A DNA stretch of 64,000 nt from Nicotiana tabacum (GCF_000715075.1 NC_134082.1:139488948-139552947), one strand, 5' to 3'. Positions 24,834-37,812 are shown, numbered from the stretch's first letter. A program made the numbers and translations. The notes: generated by a model not told the origin, from the letters alone.

Positions 24834-25594
24834 CTATTCAGATGAAACAGGGATAGCCTTAGTGGATGCTGCTTGTCTTGGGGGAGAGTCACTCTCTAGA
24901 ACTTTTGGGAGCTTGCCGGGTGCATGGGTGGATTCTTCTTGCCGGGTGCATGGGTGGATTCTTCTTCCATCAAGATTCCCACCCTATCTGTTAGCTTGTC
25001 AATTCTGGCCTCTTGATTTTGCATGTATTTGGTCAAGCCAGCGATTGCTTCCGTCAAGTTTGCCAATTGCTCCTCCATAGATAAAGTGTTTATCACCATG
25101 GCTTGCATGATTGTCGTGGACGACGGAGAGTAACATGGATTTTCACACAGATTGATCCTTGATTGGCTCATGTTATGTGGTGTAAGTGGGGAGGATCCAT
25201 CACTTGAAGCATCGTCATCTTCCTTCACAGTAGAGTGCTTGGATCCGGAGAGGTCAAGCAGAGCAAGAGTTTTCTTGATCTTTTCAGCAACATCGCTTCC
25301 TCCTTCAGATGCGTTTGTGGAAGATCTTGTTCCTTTTGAGGATGAAGATCCGAAAATAGGGGTTGATGCGGATGGCACTTGGGGTTCTTGTTATCCTAAA
25401 GAGCTTGCATTGCTCCTCGTAACTGGTCCGAAATTTCCAAATGAGACATCGAGGATGCTTTCCACATCAGCATAGAACCTGGAGTTAGCAGCCTTGGTGA
25501 AAGTTGAACCGGAGTTGATTTTCTTTGAAGCCATTTCAATGTTCTTGGACTTTGGTAACTGAAAAGTTGAGCTGAGAGGTAGAGTTTGTCCCAC
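24834..25594 (-). pseudogene. Tat gag N-terminal region
   Basis: Starts with MASKKINSGSTFTKAANSRF (from about 25532) and, after an in-frame TAA at 25391-25393, continues with a Ser-rich stretch and a coiled-coil-like EEQLANLTEAIAGLTKYMQN. A tandem duplication of about 30 bp (TTGCCGGGTGCATGGGTGGA twice, 24914-24966) lies close to the point where the frame shifts relative to the capsid part. Confidence 0.75.
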
Positions 25595-25605
25595 TGGGCG
25601 TGCCA
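25588..25605 (-). other. Primer binding site candidate of the Tat element
   Basis: TGGCACGCCCAGTGGGAC on the minus strand begins five bases inside the 5' LTR end. The TGG start fits pairing to a tRNA 3' CCA. The tRNA is not identified. Confidence 0.6.
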
Positions 25606-25610
25606 GAATT

Positions 25611-26462
25611 GGTAGACAATAACTTTATATCGAGAAATAAAATCAAGACCGAAAAATATTGCAACAATCGTAGTATTTGATTTCGAATATTTGAGTGTTA
25701 CAATCTCTATGAATCCTCTAATTCTTCTTTTCAATAGTAAATAAATTCAAGGGCCTTTGAGCTTGATCTTGAATCTATATTTGTTTCCATAAACGATGAT
25801 CTTGTTCTTGAGCTTGAGCTTGAGCTTGATTGCTTGAATTTGATCTTGATTCGTTCTTTGTTCTTGAGCTTGAACTTGATTTCTTGAACTTGAACTTGAT
25901 TGCTTGAAGCTTGAAACTTGTAGAGAAATTTGTGGTGTTTGATTCACGAGCTCTCTCTTGCTTCTTGTTATAACTTCTGGTGTCTCTTCTAGGTTATGAA
26001 GACCCCAATTTATAGTTGTGGGAGAGAAGAGTTATGATAAGAACAAACTCTTTCTGACCAATCAAATTGAAGTGTGACATGGCCGCATTTGATTGGCCAG
26101 AACATGTCACTTGCACACGTGGCGCGATTTCATTGGCCTTTTAGCGTGACTTGGCATGCCTTGTCATTTTGACATGTGGCATGATCCTATTGGCTCATCC
26201 GTTTGACTTGGCCCGCCACGTCATTTGACACGTGGCACCAAACTGAGCCTTTAGGAAGATGACATCTTGGGCTTAATAAAGTGGGCTCATCACTTTAGCT
26301 CAATGGATTAAGACTTATTTATTTAATCCATATATATTGGACTTATATAATTAATTCAATTGTATTAGCCCGTAGTATTTATTTGGACTAATATATTTTG
26401 AATTTAAAATATAACCAAAATTATTTTATTAATTTAATTTTAATAAAATTTATATGCTTACA
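25611..26462 (-). repeat. 5' LTR of the Tat element
   Basis: 852 bp, homologous to 14514-15361. The same CTTGAGCTTGA / CTTGAACTTGA array is at 25800-25910, with one extra unit relative to the other LTR. Confidence 0.9.
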
Positions 26463-26467
26463 GTTAC

Positions 26468-26987
26468 AACAAAATATTCGCTAACCCACCTTATCTTTTT
26501 CATTCTGCCTCTTTGCTACGCTCAACTCCATCATCCAAACAATTATCATGACCCATCATAAATATCAGTCTTTACTTTCTCAATTTAATAGTTCTTGCAA
26601 TAAGATTGATATTACATGCACTTAATAGATTTTGTTTTTAGTCAAAATCATAGTAAGATGCATCACATCAATTATGTAATGACTAGTTTTACAAACGTGT
26701 AGTTTTTCAATATACAAAAAAGACTGTCACTGTACAAAAAAAATTATACAAATAGACTGTCATTATACAAAAATCTACAAAATAGACTGTCACTATACAA
26801 TTTATATACTAAATAGACTATCACTATACAAAAAATTATACAAAAAAGATGTCATTATACAAAGTATATACAAAAAAGACTGTTACTATATAAAAAATGT
26901 GCAAAATAGATGTCATTATACAAAATATATACAAAAAAGACTATCATTATATAAAAAATATACAAAATAGATGTTACTATACAAAAT
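26468..26987. repeat. Degenerate minisatellite (GACTGTCACTATACAAAAA units)
   Basis: From about 26700 to 26985, units of 35-45 bp with ACTGTCAC/ATTATACAAAA and TATATACAAAAAAGA repeat about seven times. 26468-26700 shows nothing recognisable. Confidence 0.75.
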
Positions 26988-29900
26988 TATAACGACCCAG
27001 TCGGTCATTTTGACAATTTACATTCCGTTTATCTATTTGAAGTCTTGAGTAGCATCGTATGATATATTATGACTTGTGTAAATCGTCGGTTTTGGTTTTC
27101 AGATTATTCGGAAATGATTTGGAAGAATGATTCTCAACTAGGAAGCTTTAAATTGGAAGAGTTGACCAAGTTTGACTTTTTAGTACTTGACCTCAGATCG
27201 GAGTTTTGATCGTTCCGTTAGGTCCAGATGGTGATTTTGGACTTAGGCGTATACTTGGATTTGCATTTTGATATTTTTAGAAGGTTTCAGCACTATTTGG
27301 CGAAAGTTGGAAATTAAAAGGTTTGAAATGTTCATAAGTTTGACCGGGAGTTGACTTTGATGATATCAGGTTAGAATGTGGTTCCGGGAATTGAAATAGC
27401 TTTGTTATGTCATTTGAGACTTGTGTGCAAAATTTGAGTTCATTCTAAGTTAATTTGATAAGGTTCGACACGAGTTTTGGAAGTTGAAAGATTCAAAGTT
27501 CATTAAGTTCGATTTGAGGTGTAATTTGTGGTTTTGATGTTGTTATGCGTGATTTGAGGCCTTGAATAAGTTCGTGTTATGTTATGGGACTTGTTGGTAT
27601 GTTCGGATGGGGTCTCGAGGGGCTCGGGTGAGTTTCAGATAGGTTTGGGTTGTGTGGCGCTTGTTTTTATTTATTTATTATGTTTCGGTATCGTTTCTTC
27701 AAGCATAAATAGTACCATATTAAGCAAATGAGCTCCAATTTCTATTTTGGTTGAAGCATTAGATTCATATCGTAATTGCGGTGGTATAGTAAAAAGAATC
27801 ATCGAATTTGGACATCGTATGAGGAGGTTACGGTCATTTTACTAAGAATTGAGTTGCTAGATTTTTTTAGATTAATTACGAAATTGTCATTGACTTCGTA
27901 ACTAAAATCCGCACTATTTTCAAATATTGAAACCAATATATCTCCTTCATTATAAGGTCAAATGGAGTGATTCAAAAGCCTAACTTGATGGAAATTTTAC
28001 AAAAAATCCTTTGGAAAAATTAAAAATGAGTTTCGGGATTGTTTGGCACGAGAAACGAGGCATAACAGCTGGCAGAAATATATAATATCAAAGGTTTATT
28101 CATTTGGTCATCTTTTGAGTTGGGATCTCGGATTTGGGCAATTTTGGATGCGATTTTCACCACATGGATTGGGGTACGTGTTCTCTACTCGGTTGTGGTT
28201 ATAATTCATGAATCTATCTTCGTTTTTGAATTTTGATTGATGATTTCAAAGTGAAATTTGGGAGTTTTTGTCTAAAATTTCATAAAGAGAACTTTTGAGT
28301 GTTGAACATCGATTCAGAGTCGAATTTGAGCGAAACTAGTATGGTTGAACTTGTAATTAAATTGGTTGTCGGATTTTATGAGTTTTGTCAGGTTCCGAGG
28401 TGTGGGCCTAGGTTTGACTTTTTAGTTGACTTTGAGCTTTTGATTAAAGAGTCTACCTTTATTAATTAAATTATTTTCTTAGGATTTATTTGATGTATTT
28501 GAGTTAATTTTGGATAGTTTCGAGACGTTCGGAGGTCGGGATACACGGGAAGCCTTTTTTGGAGTATCGCTTGGCTTGCTCGGTATTGGATTTGGCTTGT
28601 TTGAGGTAACTAACACTTCTAAACTTGGTGCTGACTGCTGAGGGTATGAAACCCCAAATTACGTGTTATGTGTGGTGTTAAGGTGATGAACATGCTAGGT
28701 GACGGGCGTGTGGGCGTGCATTGTGTGAATTATGACTCAGTTATTTCTGTGGTACTGTGTGGTTACCTGATCTTATCTGTAACCATTAAATCTCTACGTG
28801 CTAGAGTTATTGAGATTTGATCCATGTTAGAAACTATGTCTAGGCTACATGTTTATCCTGTTGGGACCCATTGAGGTCATTTCTGCTTTTGAGTTATTTT
28901 CTTACATTGGAATTACATACTCACTCGTGCTCATTCATATGCATATCATATCTCAGTCTCTGTTACCATTTATTAATACATCACATTATTATTTTCTGGC
29001 TGATTTTTATGATATTGTGAGCCCAAAAACTGGAGAGATTGATGACTGAGCGAGGCTGAGGGCCTGATTGTGAGGATATTAATGGGATCGGACTGCACGC
29101 CGCAACAAGTATTATTAATTTATGTATGGGATCAGGCTGCACGCCACAACATATTTTATTTATTATGCCATGATTGGCTTATTATAGCACTTTGGCTGAA
29201 GGAGCCCCTCCGAAGTCTGTACACACCCCAGTGAGTGCAGGTTCCTACTGAGTGTGAATGCCGAGTGATTGGGAGGGTTGAGTGACTGTGAGGATTGAGT
29301 GACCATGAGGACTGAATGACTGTAAGGCTGAGTGGCCATGAGGTCTGAATGACTATGAGGATTGAGAGATGGGAAGAATGAGTGCATTGATATACCGAGA
29401 GTATGCATATGGTTTTATCACTGCATTGTATTATAATTGGCATGCATACATTGACATGTAGGCATAGAGTACTTTCCTCATGCCACTTGATAATGTAAAA
29501 TCTTACCTGTTGTTGGATGTTTTTGGGAAGAATCACAGTTTTCAAACTTACTCCTGTTTTTGGCGTTTTCAGTGAAAAACTTGGGATTTACTGTTATACT
29601 TGAAAAACATGCCTATTTTTCTTAACTGCGAATGAGCTGAGAATCATATCTCTGAGTTACTTCGTGTACCATTTTTATTATATTGTTACGAATTGTTACT
29701 GGTTATTGGAGTTGGACTCAAACCTTTGTCCCAACTCGTCACTAATTTCAACCTAAGGTTAGGTTTGTTACTTATTAAGTATATGTGGTCGGTTGTACTC
29801 ATACTATACTTCTGCATCTTGCGTGCGGATTTGGATGTTGATGTTGCTATGTATGACGAAATCTAGTATTGAAGACATACCTGTATTCCGATTATAGCTG

Positions 29901-30170
29901 CCTCTTGTTCATGGTAACTCTAGACTTATGAAAAATCGGTTTCTGTATAATTCAGACAGATGATGTATTTATTTTACACTAGCTTTGTAAATTTCAAATC
30001 TTAGAAGCTCATGATTTGTACTACCAGTCCTTGAGAAATTCATGTATAAAAGCAATTGTAATATCATTTCTTGTCTTAATCAATCTCATTAAATTGGATT
30101 GTTGTTAACTAGCTTACCTAGCGGGTTGGATTAGGCGTCATCATGACTAGTTGGATTTTGGGTCGTGACA
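26988..30170 (+). mobile_element. Chromovirus-type LTR with following leader (5' LTR)
   Basis: Begins TATAACGACCCAG (TG changed to TA) and ends GGGTCGTGACA, 3183 bp. It contains the shared block GGAGCCCCTCCGAAGTCTGT (29201) and two GGATC.GGCTGCACGCC units (29086-29150). The primer site follows at 30173. No coding sequence is seen; small open frames inside are not supported. Confidence 0.82.
29245..29395. repeat. ~17-bp minisatellite (GAGTGACTGTGAGGATT units)
   Basis: About eight imperfect copies of TGAGTGACYRTGAGGAY lie in the distal half of the LTR. Confidence 0.8.
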
Positions 30171-31784
30171 AGTTAATATCAGAGCTTTATGTTCATAGGT
30201 TCTACGAGTCATGAGCAAATGCCTAGTAGAATCTTGCAAATCGGTATGATGACGTCCATACCTATCTTCGAGATGCTACAGGGAATTTAGGATAAACTTC
30301 TTATCTTTCTTTCCTTATCATGGGGTATTAATTCAGCTTGAAGCATAACTCTTTGAATTCCTTCCACGCATTTGTATGCGCATGTGAGCGCTCGATATCA
30401 GTTGTGCATCGACGACTTGTGATTCCATGGATGAGGTGCGAGATGTGATTTTTGTGTGCTGATGATGGGCCAGTCTGGAGGACTTGAGGCCGGGTTTTGA
30501 CTGTAGCTTGAGTACGGGGATTTTGGTTGTGTGAGTATGTGTTTTTGGACTTATAAGTCCAATAGTGTCCCTATTAGTGGAATTTGTGGCTTGATGAGTG
30601 GTTGGATGGCTATATGATGAGTATGATGTGATTGCGGGATGTGTTCAGATGGATTGAATGTGACGAGAAGAGTTTGCTTGAGATGTAAAAATAAATATTG
30701 GGTGTTTGATTTCTGTCTTGATGTGAAATATAGTTTCGAGTTATGAGTGTATTGGAGGATCTTTCATGTTATTTAACTGTGGAACGAATTAGGTTCTCAT
30801 GCCTTGTTGGTGAGTTCAGACTTATGAAGATTAATTGATTGTGTAGTAGTTGTGCCTGTGAAAGGGTATAAAGAGATGTCAGTTTGAGGCTAAGTAGGTG
30901 GGTTATAACCTACGAGTTAATCTACGGATGTATTATTTTTATGATATTGTGTGGAGGCTTTCTTTTCTACCTGTGGGTTATATTTGTGAGATTTGAGTTT
31001 GGATCAGCTGTAATAGTTGACCTGACCGTCACGAGGATGAATGCAAGATTTGTAGATGATTTAAGGAATTAGATGGTTTGTGTTACATGAGCTTAAGGAT
31101 TTCGTTGAATTTCACCAAGGTATTATGGTAGTAATGGGGTATAGTTATTGTAAGTTATAAGATGTTTTATTCTATGGCTTTGAGTCTAGTGGGGGAGTCT
31201 GCTACCGACGAGTTGTTTGCACGGTTATGTGTTGTACTGGTTTCGGTTTGAGGTATACTTGTGAATCAGTTATGACTTGCAGAGGTTGATATCGAGGATG
31301 ACTCGAGTAAGGAATTTCTGGATACGGGTTGTATTACACTCTATAGGTATATGGAAATCATGGAATGATTTGAGTTCTTATTCATGACGGATGTAGTGTG
31401 CATGGTGTAGGAATTTATTTGGTTGCGTTAAGGTAAGGTTACTTCTTTGCATATTGTTGTGCTAATGGGGCACAGGTCATTCGGCCCGTTTGGACGGTGC
31501 AATTGAGATTTGAGCAGAGTAGATGACTCTCGAGAAGGTTCTAATGGATTCGAGATTATATACGGCAATTGAGAAGTGTCAACTTGAGGGTAATTCGGAA
31601 GGAACTCAGAGAAATAGGACATCTTGGTAGTAGGTTGGATCATCACAGTAATGGATATGATCGGTTCTTTGGGTACTTATGATGTGGTAAGTCTCTACAT
31701 GTATTTTGTGGCAATAATCATGGGTTTGGCGACCTGCATGTCTTGGTTGAGTTAGAGAGATTCAGTTCAGATGTCCTGGTTATG
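30171..31784 (+). mobile_element. Non-coding internal region after the 26988 LTR, part 1
   Basis: It follows the primer site and has the leader TTCATAGGTTCTACGAGTCA and ATGATGACGTCCATACCTAT typical of the start of such elements, but no gag or pol frame longer than about 70 codons. It continues at 34835 after the solo LTR. It is either very decayed or a non-autonomous, large non-coding derivative. Confidence 0.6.
30173..30185 (+). other. Degenerate primer binding site (tRNA-iMet type)
   Basis: TTAATATCAGAGC follows the LTR end by two bases. It differs at two positions from TTGGTATCAGAGC, the usual initiator-Met primer site of these elements. Confidence 0.75.
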
Positions 31785-32498
31785 TGTGACGACCCCGCCA
31801 GTCGTCTCATGAGTTATCGTTCTGTTTCCCCCATTTCTGATTCTTTATGCTCTGTTTATCCGTGTTATGTGGTATCGGGTTGGTCGGATCGAATCTGGAA
31901 TGATTTTGGTAAGGTTTGAGACGCTTAGTCTCTTTTGAGGAAGGTTAAGTTGGAAAAGTAAACTAGATGTTGACTTATGTGTAAGAGGGTTCGGATGTGA
32001 GTTCCGATGGTTAGGTTAGCCTTGGGAGGCGATTTGGGACTTAGGAGCGTGATCGGAATGGGTTTTGGAGGTCTGAAGTATATTTAGGCTTGAATTGGCG
32101 AAATTGGATTTTCGGCGATTTCCTGTTGGTAGGTGAGATTTTGATATAGGGGTCGTAATGGGATTCCGAGAGTTGCAGTAGTTTTGTTGTGTCATTTTGG
32201 ATGTGTGTGCAAAATTTTAGGTCATTCGGACGTGGTTTGGGCGGGATTTTGATCAAAAGCGCAATTTAGAAGTTTTTGAAAACTTAGGCTTGAATCCAAT
32301 GTGTTTTGGTTGATTTGATGTTGTTTGAGGTGTTTTGAAGATTGGTACAAGTTTGAATAAGGTTTTGGGATATGTTGGTGCCTTTGGTTGAGGTACCAGA
32401 GGCCTCGGGTGAGTTTGGGATGGTCAATCGGGCCATTCCATGAAGTTGGAACCTGCAGAAAATTGCAGGTCAGTGCTGCAGAAAAATGACCTTCCCAT

Positions 32499-32830
32499 TC
32501 GCGAGAGGGTCCTCGCGTTCGCGAAGGGTCAGTTGAGGAAGCTGGAAATTTAGCCTTCAAATTCGTGAGGGACGCTCCGCGTTCGCGAAGGGTTTGGCAT
32601 CTGTGCATCGCGTTCGCGGGGGTGTTGTCGCGTTCACATAGGAGGAATGGGCAGCTGAGCTTCAGGTAGCAATTTGTTCATCGCGTTCAAGAGAGGCGAA
32701 ACGCGATCGTGAAGTTTGGTCTGAGCAAGGCATCGCGTTCGTGATGGGGATGTCGCTATAGCGAGAGAGAAAAATTGGTCAAAGTTAATTTATGCTTCGC
32801 GAATGCAAGGCTTTGACCGCATTCACGAAG
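32499..32830. repeat. CpG-rich word array (CGCGTTCGCGAAGGG words)
   Basis: CGCGTTCGCGAAGGG, TCGCGTTCGCGGGG, TCGCGTTCACATAGG, ATCGCGTTCGTGATGG and GCATTCACGAAG recur over about 330 bp, ending 26 bp before the TATA-like box. Confidence 0.85.
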
Positions 32831-33842
32831 AAGGATCTCAGGCCTGGACAGAAGGTTTAAAAGGTCATCTTGTCCGTGAATGTAGGGTTTATTTCTTTCA
32901 TTGTTGGTCGTTTTTGGAGCTTTTTGAAGGGGATTGAAGAGGGATTCAAGGGGAATTACTTGGAGGTAAGAATTTTGGACTTAAAACTCGATTCTAATGT
33001 GAAATCTACCTAATAAATCATGGACTCTAAGCCTAAAATTGAGGAATTAGGCCTTGAGATTAAGAGGCTTTAGAATGAGAATTTGAGGGGTCATTTGGAC
33101 TCCGATTTCAGTGCTCTTGGTATGTATGGACTCGTGGAAGAATAAGGATTCCGTTGATGTAATTTTTATCGGGTTTCGAGACGTGGGCCTGGGGGTCAGG
33201 TTTGGTCAATTTTGGGATTTTGGTATTATTTGATTATTTTTGCTTGGGCTTCGTTCCCTTAGCATATTTTGACGTCGTTATTCTGATTTAGAATAGATTC
33301 AACGTGAGTGGAAGCCAATTCGAGGGGCAAAGGCATCGTAGAGTAGTATTTTCACCGGTTTGAAGTAAGTAACCATCGTAAATCTGGAACTGAGTGCACA
33401 AACCCCGGTATTTGACTTGTTTTGATAAATGTGGTGACGCACATGCTAGGTGACGAGCGTGTGGGCATGCACCGATAGGGATTGTGACTTCGTATGTCCC
33501 ATAGCGACTATTGAACCACGTATTTGATTTGAAACCTTATGATATTCCGTACTTTAGTCATTTATACTGTATTATGGGTTGTATGCCATGTTTAGGGCCT
33601 TGTGCCGACCTGTTGATACCCTTAGGGGCATTTTTACTATTTTTCCTCACTTTATTTGTTGAAAGCATATCCTCAGTCATATTTTATCTGTTTAAATGTT
33701 TAAAACTGGTTTTGTCACTCCACTTCTAATTGTGAGGACTGTTTGGGCTGAGTTCCCTAATTTCTATTATTGTGCCTGAGAGGTTGTGAGGTTAATGACT
33801 GAGAGAGGTTGAGAACCTAATAGTGAGGATATTCTATGTATA

Positions 33843-33980
33843 TATTATGGATCGGACTGCACGTCGCAGCAATATTTATATGGATCGGGCTGCACGCCGC
33901 AGCGATATATATATTGGATCGGGCTGCACGCCGTAGCGATATATATATTGGATGGGGCTGCGCGCCACAACGATATGATG
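33843..33980. repeat. ~38-bp tandem repeat (GGATCGGGCTGCACGCCGCAG units)
   Basis: Four contiguous units, with the joined spacer CGATATATATATT. A fifth unit sits apart at 34045-34075. Single or double diverged units are found at the same place in the LTRs at 26988 and 3598. Confidence 0.9.
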
Positions 33981-34834
33981 CTTGGGCTGTAGGTGCCCCT
34001 CCGGAGTCTGTACAACTCCAGTGAGCATAGTCGACTATAAATTATGGATCGGGCTGCACGTCGTAGCGGATACTATGATTTATATTACTATGAGATATTA
34101 ATGAGCTTGAGTGACGAGAGTGAGTCACGAGTGACTGAGGGGCTGCCCGAGAGGCCATATTCTTAGTGATACCTTATCCGAGGGGCCCAGTTATGATATT
34201 TTCATTGATTTCACTCTTTTTTTTAAAAATAAGACTCTGTTGGAAAAATTGCTAAGTATATGATTTCAAGTGTTTAAACTAAAGTTGATAATTTTACGAT
34301 GAAACTGGTTTTAAAATGTGAAATGGACTTGTTATCTTGTTGTTTATTCAGTTATATGATTTTTAACTGCTCGTCACTGCTTTCAGACCTTATTTACTTT
34401 AGTTACTTACTGCATGTTACTCCCTGCACCTTGTGTGCAAATCCGGGTGCCCGAGTGGCAGAGTGAGTGTCCTCAGCTGATCTAGAGGTTGCCGGAGATT
34501 TTAAGGTAGTTGCATGGCATCCGCAGCCCTGTTTTCTCCTTCTTATCTTGTTCTTTTCCGCATTTTTTTGACTTATATTGTATCAGATAGTCAGTTATGT
34601 AGTAGAGGCTCTAGACTCATGACACTAGATATTTGGGACTGTGTAGTTCATGTTTATTTGACTTTCGCTTATATTTTGTTGTTTCTAAACACTTATTATG
34701 GAAAAATTGGTATTTAAACCTATATTAGAAAATGGTTTTATAAAAGGAATTTATGTAGTTAATGGTTTGGGTTGGCTTGCCTAGTAATGTGATAGGCGTC
34801 ATCACGACCGGGTATTTAGGGTCGTGACATTATG

Positions 34835-35420
34835 TGAAAATGGGTTTCGAAGATGCGTATTGGGATTTCCTCCTGGATGAGATCAAATGGAAGGTTTTTG
34901 ACTGATCGAGTATGTATTCTTCTTGTGACTTAGAGTTTATTATGAGATTATTGTACTTTTTATATGATGCATGATAGATGCGGTGTGTTGTGTGGGATGG
35001 AGATTTGCATGTGCAAGGTCACTGTTCAGTTTTGAAGGGAAGATTATGAATTCTTAGACAGTATGGACGGTTTCTGATGTTTAGATGAATGCTATAACTT
35101 TTTGGTATTTCTTGAGAAAGGTGCACATTTCAGAAGGTGCACTGTATTTTGACTTATGAATGCTTCATTAGTATTGCGGTACTCACCTGGTTGATCGGCC
35201 GCTGATTTCCGATTTCGCTATGTGGCACAGAGGAATTATCGAAGTATTCCTCCTGGGATGATCATATATGAGAGATGTATTAGACATTCGAGCAGTGGAG
35301 TTGGGATCAGATATGGTGATTCAGGTGATCTATGGATTTGGAGACTGGGTGTTCTCAAAAGCAGATTATTTCGTGGTTGTGAATTGTGAAGATGTGGCCA
35401 AAGTTGGCCAGATGATAATG
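34835..35420 (+). mobile_element. Non-coding internal region, part 2
   Basis: Continuation of 30171-31784 after the solo LTR. No gene is seen. Confidence 0.5.
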
Positions 35421-35606
35421 TGTTATGTCCAGCCTCGAGCCTGGGGGCGAGACCGACACCCAGTGCCTCACCTATCCTTGTGTATCACTTGCGACTAAGA
35501 GACTGAACATGTAATGTCATAGTTTGGCTATGGGCCACATTACAAGATAATGTGCGATGCAAAATATAAAACTGAACAGAGATTAACGCTGACTAAATGT
35601 CAACAC

Positions 35607-37812
35607 TGTTGACATCCCATTTTGTCCCTCCTTTCTTCCAAATTATTTCTTTAAGCTTCTAATATCACTAATAATATAAGGTAGTTATTCTAGTATTTAT
35701 TTTAATACAAATTATGCCTATTTGTTATTACTATTAAAACTCTTACTATACCCGTTGTTGTTGTTTATTATTCACTCGTTCATTCATTCTTATCGCCTTT
35801 ACCGGCTTTCATAAGAGGGAAAGATCACTCCGTCATGCAGCAGAGCAGTGTTCATCTAACTAGAAATTTGTGAAAAAGCATATCATTCTCCTTTATTTAG
35901 TAAAATAGTAATGTTTCTTTAATCCTACGTTTTATAAATATATGATCCAATAATATTACAGTTTTATACTTATCAATTAGTATAAGGGATATTTTTATAT
36001 GTTAATATTATGTAGTATTACATAATATGATTATTAAAATATTTTATCTAATAGAAGCCCAAAGAAATATACAAAGAAGAAGGAAAATGTTCAGCAGTCT
36101 AGGCCTAAATTTCGGCCAAATCAGCCCACCTGACGCAGCCCAAAGTCTCTCTTTAACCCAAAACAAAGTTCAACCCAATCAACCCTCTAGTGACCCGCTA
36201 GCCCAAGTCCAGGAATCCTCTAGAATACCTTCCTCATGACCAAAATAACCCTAATTTAAGTTTGGTCAAATAAACCCACAAAAATTTCTCAACTCTCTCT
36301 CTTCCTCACGTGATATCTCCCCTTTTCCAAAGAATCTTTCCTTCTCTAGTTCTTCTTTTGCTTTGCCTTCCAGATGACAGAACCTAGCTTCACTAAAATG
36401 GTGAAATAAATGGCCAATCATGGAGATTTGTTTCACCTCTCTACTACCCTCACTCAAACGGCTATTTTAATTTTCAAACCAAGAACCCTAATTTTTGCCC
36501 CTATAAATGCTCGCAATTGCAGCCCATTTGGGAACAACCTTTACCCCCCACCCCCCAAGAATCCTTAAGCTTCATCCGCCACTCTTCCCCCAAACTTTAG
36601 TATTGGTCATCGCCACACTTCGTATCTGTTGCTATAATTTCTCAGAAAATCTGAGTTTCTTATTGTTTTCTTCGTCTTTGTTGGCTCTAGCTATAACAGA
36701 GACTTCGTATTTTACCACGTTCGAGTCAGTTCTGATTCTGTTCGCAAGAGGAGTGTAGATTCGAGGCCTGCGACGTCCCTAGTTTACTGCCTCGCAACAG
36801 GTATACTTTGGAGCACATGGAGTCTTAATTCGGGACTCTTGCAGTAGAGTCGCATAGAGACTCAACGCTACTACCACCAGATGGAGTCATTGCATACCAT
36901 ATTCCTTAGACGCACCGGATAGCAAGAAAAACAAGCTAAACGCTTGGGGACGCCTATGGCGTCTTTCATTTCTTTTCTTTACCATTCATGTTATTTGACC
37001 TTTGCTTGTGATTTGAGTTATCTCTAATTTCTGGGATTATGTGTTAAAATTCGTGTTACCGTAGTATGTTTAATTATGTAGAAGCTTTACTTTTATTATC
37101 TATTTGGTACTATCTTATTCATGTAAATTTAGCCTCTATTATAAGGACTTAGAATCAGCTTTTAAAGTGACGCTTCAAAACCTTTTCATCAAAATTATTT
37201 TCTATTGGCCTTGTGCTAAACTTTCGTAAACACAAGATTTTTAAGTCCGACGAAATGATTTGTAAAGTATGTATATGAAACTATTTTCGTAAGTCCTAAC
37301 CTTTTGAAGAACGATTTCAATTGTTGGGTTTGTCAAGTTCTATGGGGTTTAAACATTTTCCTAGAAGTTAAGTCAAAACAATTTATATCTTGAGTTTGAA
37401 ATGCTTTAAAGTAATTATCTCTTTTTAGAAACTTATATAGTTTTGTAATGACTCACTTCTTCAAACATAACACTAGTATACATGTATTCTCTAATTGACA
37501 ATCATTTTTCTTGACAAACGTTTAACACTTAGTTTTGAAATTAATTGACCTAAGTTTGGCCGGTTAACCATTTTTAACGGATCTTAAAAGGTGTCTTACC
37601 CCTTCCTTTTGAGATAGTTAGAACCCTTACTCATAATCTTTAGGTTAATGGGTCATATAAACAGAGTTAACTTTAAGCACTACTTAGTTAAAATTGGTGT
37701 CCTAATTCACCATTAAAATAATTAGGTGGCGACTCTCTTTAATTAATTAAACCTTCAGAATTACCAATATGTTAATACTCTAATTTGATTCGTGTTAAAA
37801 TAGTGTATAACA
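35607..37812 (+). mobile_element. Solo LTR with TGTTGACATCCC start
   Basis: 2206 bp, TGTTGACATCCCATTTTGTCC at the left and TAGTGTATAACA at the right, flanked by AACAC (35602-35606) and AACAT (37813-37817), a 5-bp duplication with one mismatch. The flanks read as one continuous sequence when it is removed. A promoter-like CTATAAATGC is at about 36501. Small open frames inside have no domain. Confidence 0.78.

Larger units (their letters stand above)
14514..26462 (-). mobile_element. Complete but inactive Tat-lineage Ty3/gypsy retrotransposon
   Basis: An 11,949-bp element on the minus strand with LTRs at 14514-15361 and 25611-26462, ends TGTAAACAATAAC..TATGCTTACA, and a 5-bp target duplication with one mismatch (GCTAC at 14509-14513, GTTAC at 26463-26467). 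Order on the minus strand: 5' LTR, primer site, gag, protease, RT, RNase H, second RNase H, integrase, long repeat-rich 3' region, polypurine tract, 3' LTR. Domain order RT-RNH-INT defines gypsy; the second RNase H points to the Tat group. Gag-pol is broken by several stops and at least three frameshifts, so the copy cannot move on its own. Confidence 0.93.
31785..34829 (+). mobile_element. Solo LTR, chromovirus type
   Basis: 3045 bp, TGTGACGACCCC..GGGTCGTGACA, flanked by a perfect 5-bp duplication TTATG (31780-31784 and 34830-34834). It is inserted in the internal region that starts at 30171. A TATA-like TTTAAAA is at 32856-32862, directly downstream of a CpG-rich word array. The shared block GGTGCCCCTCCGGAGTCTGT is at about 33982. 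Confidence 0.92.
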
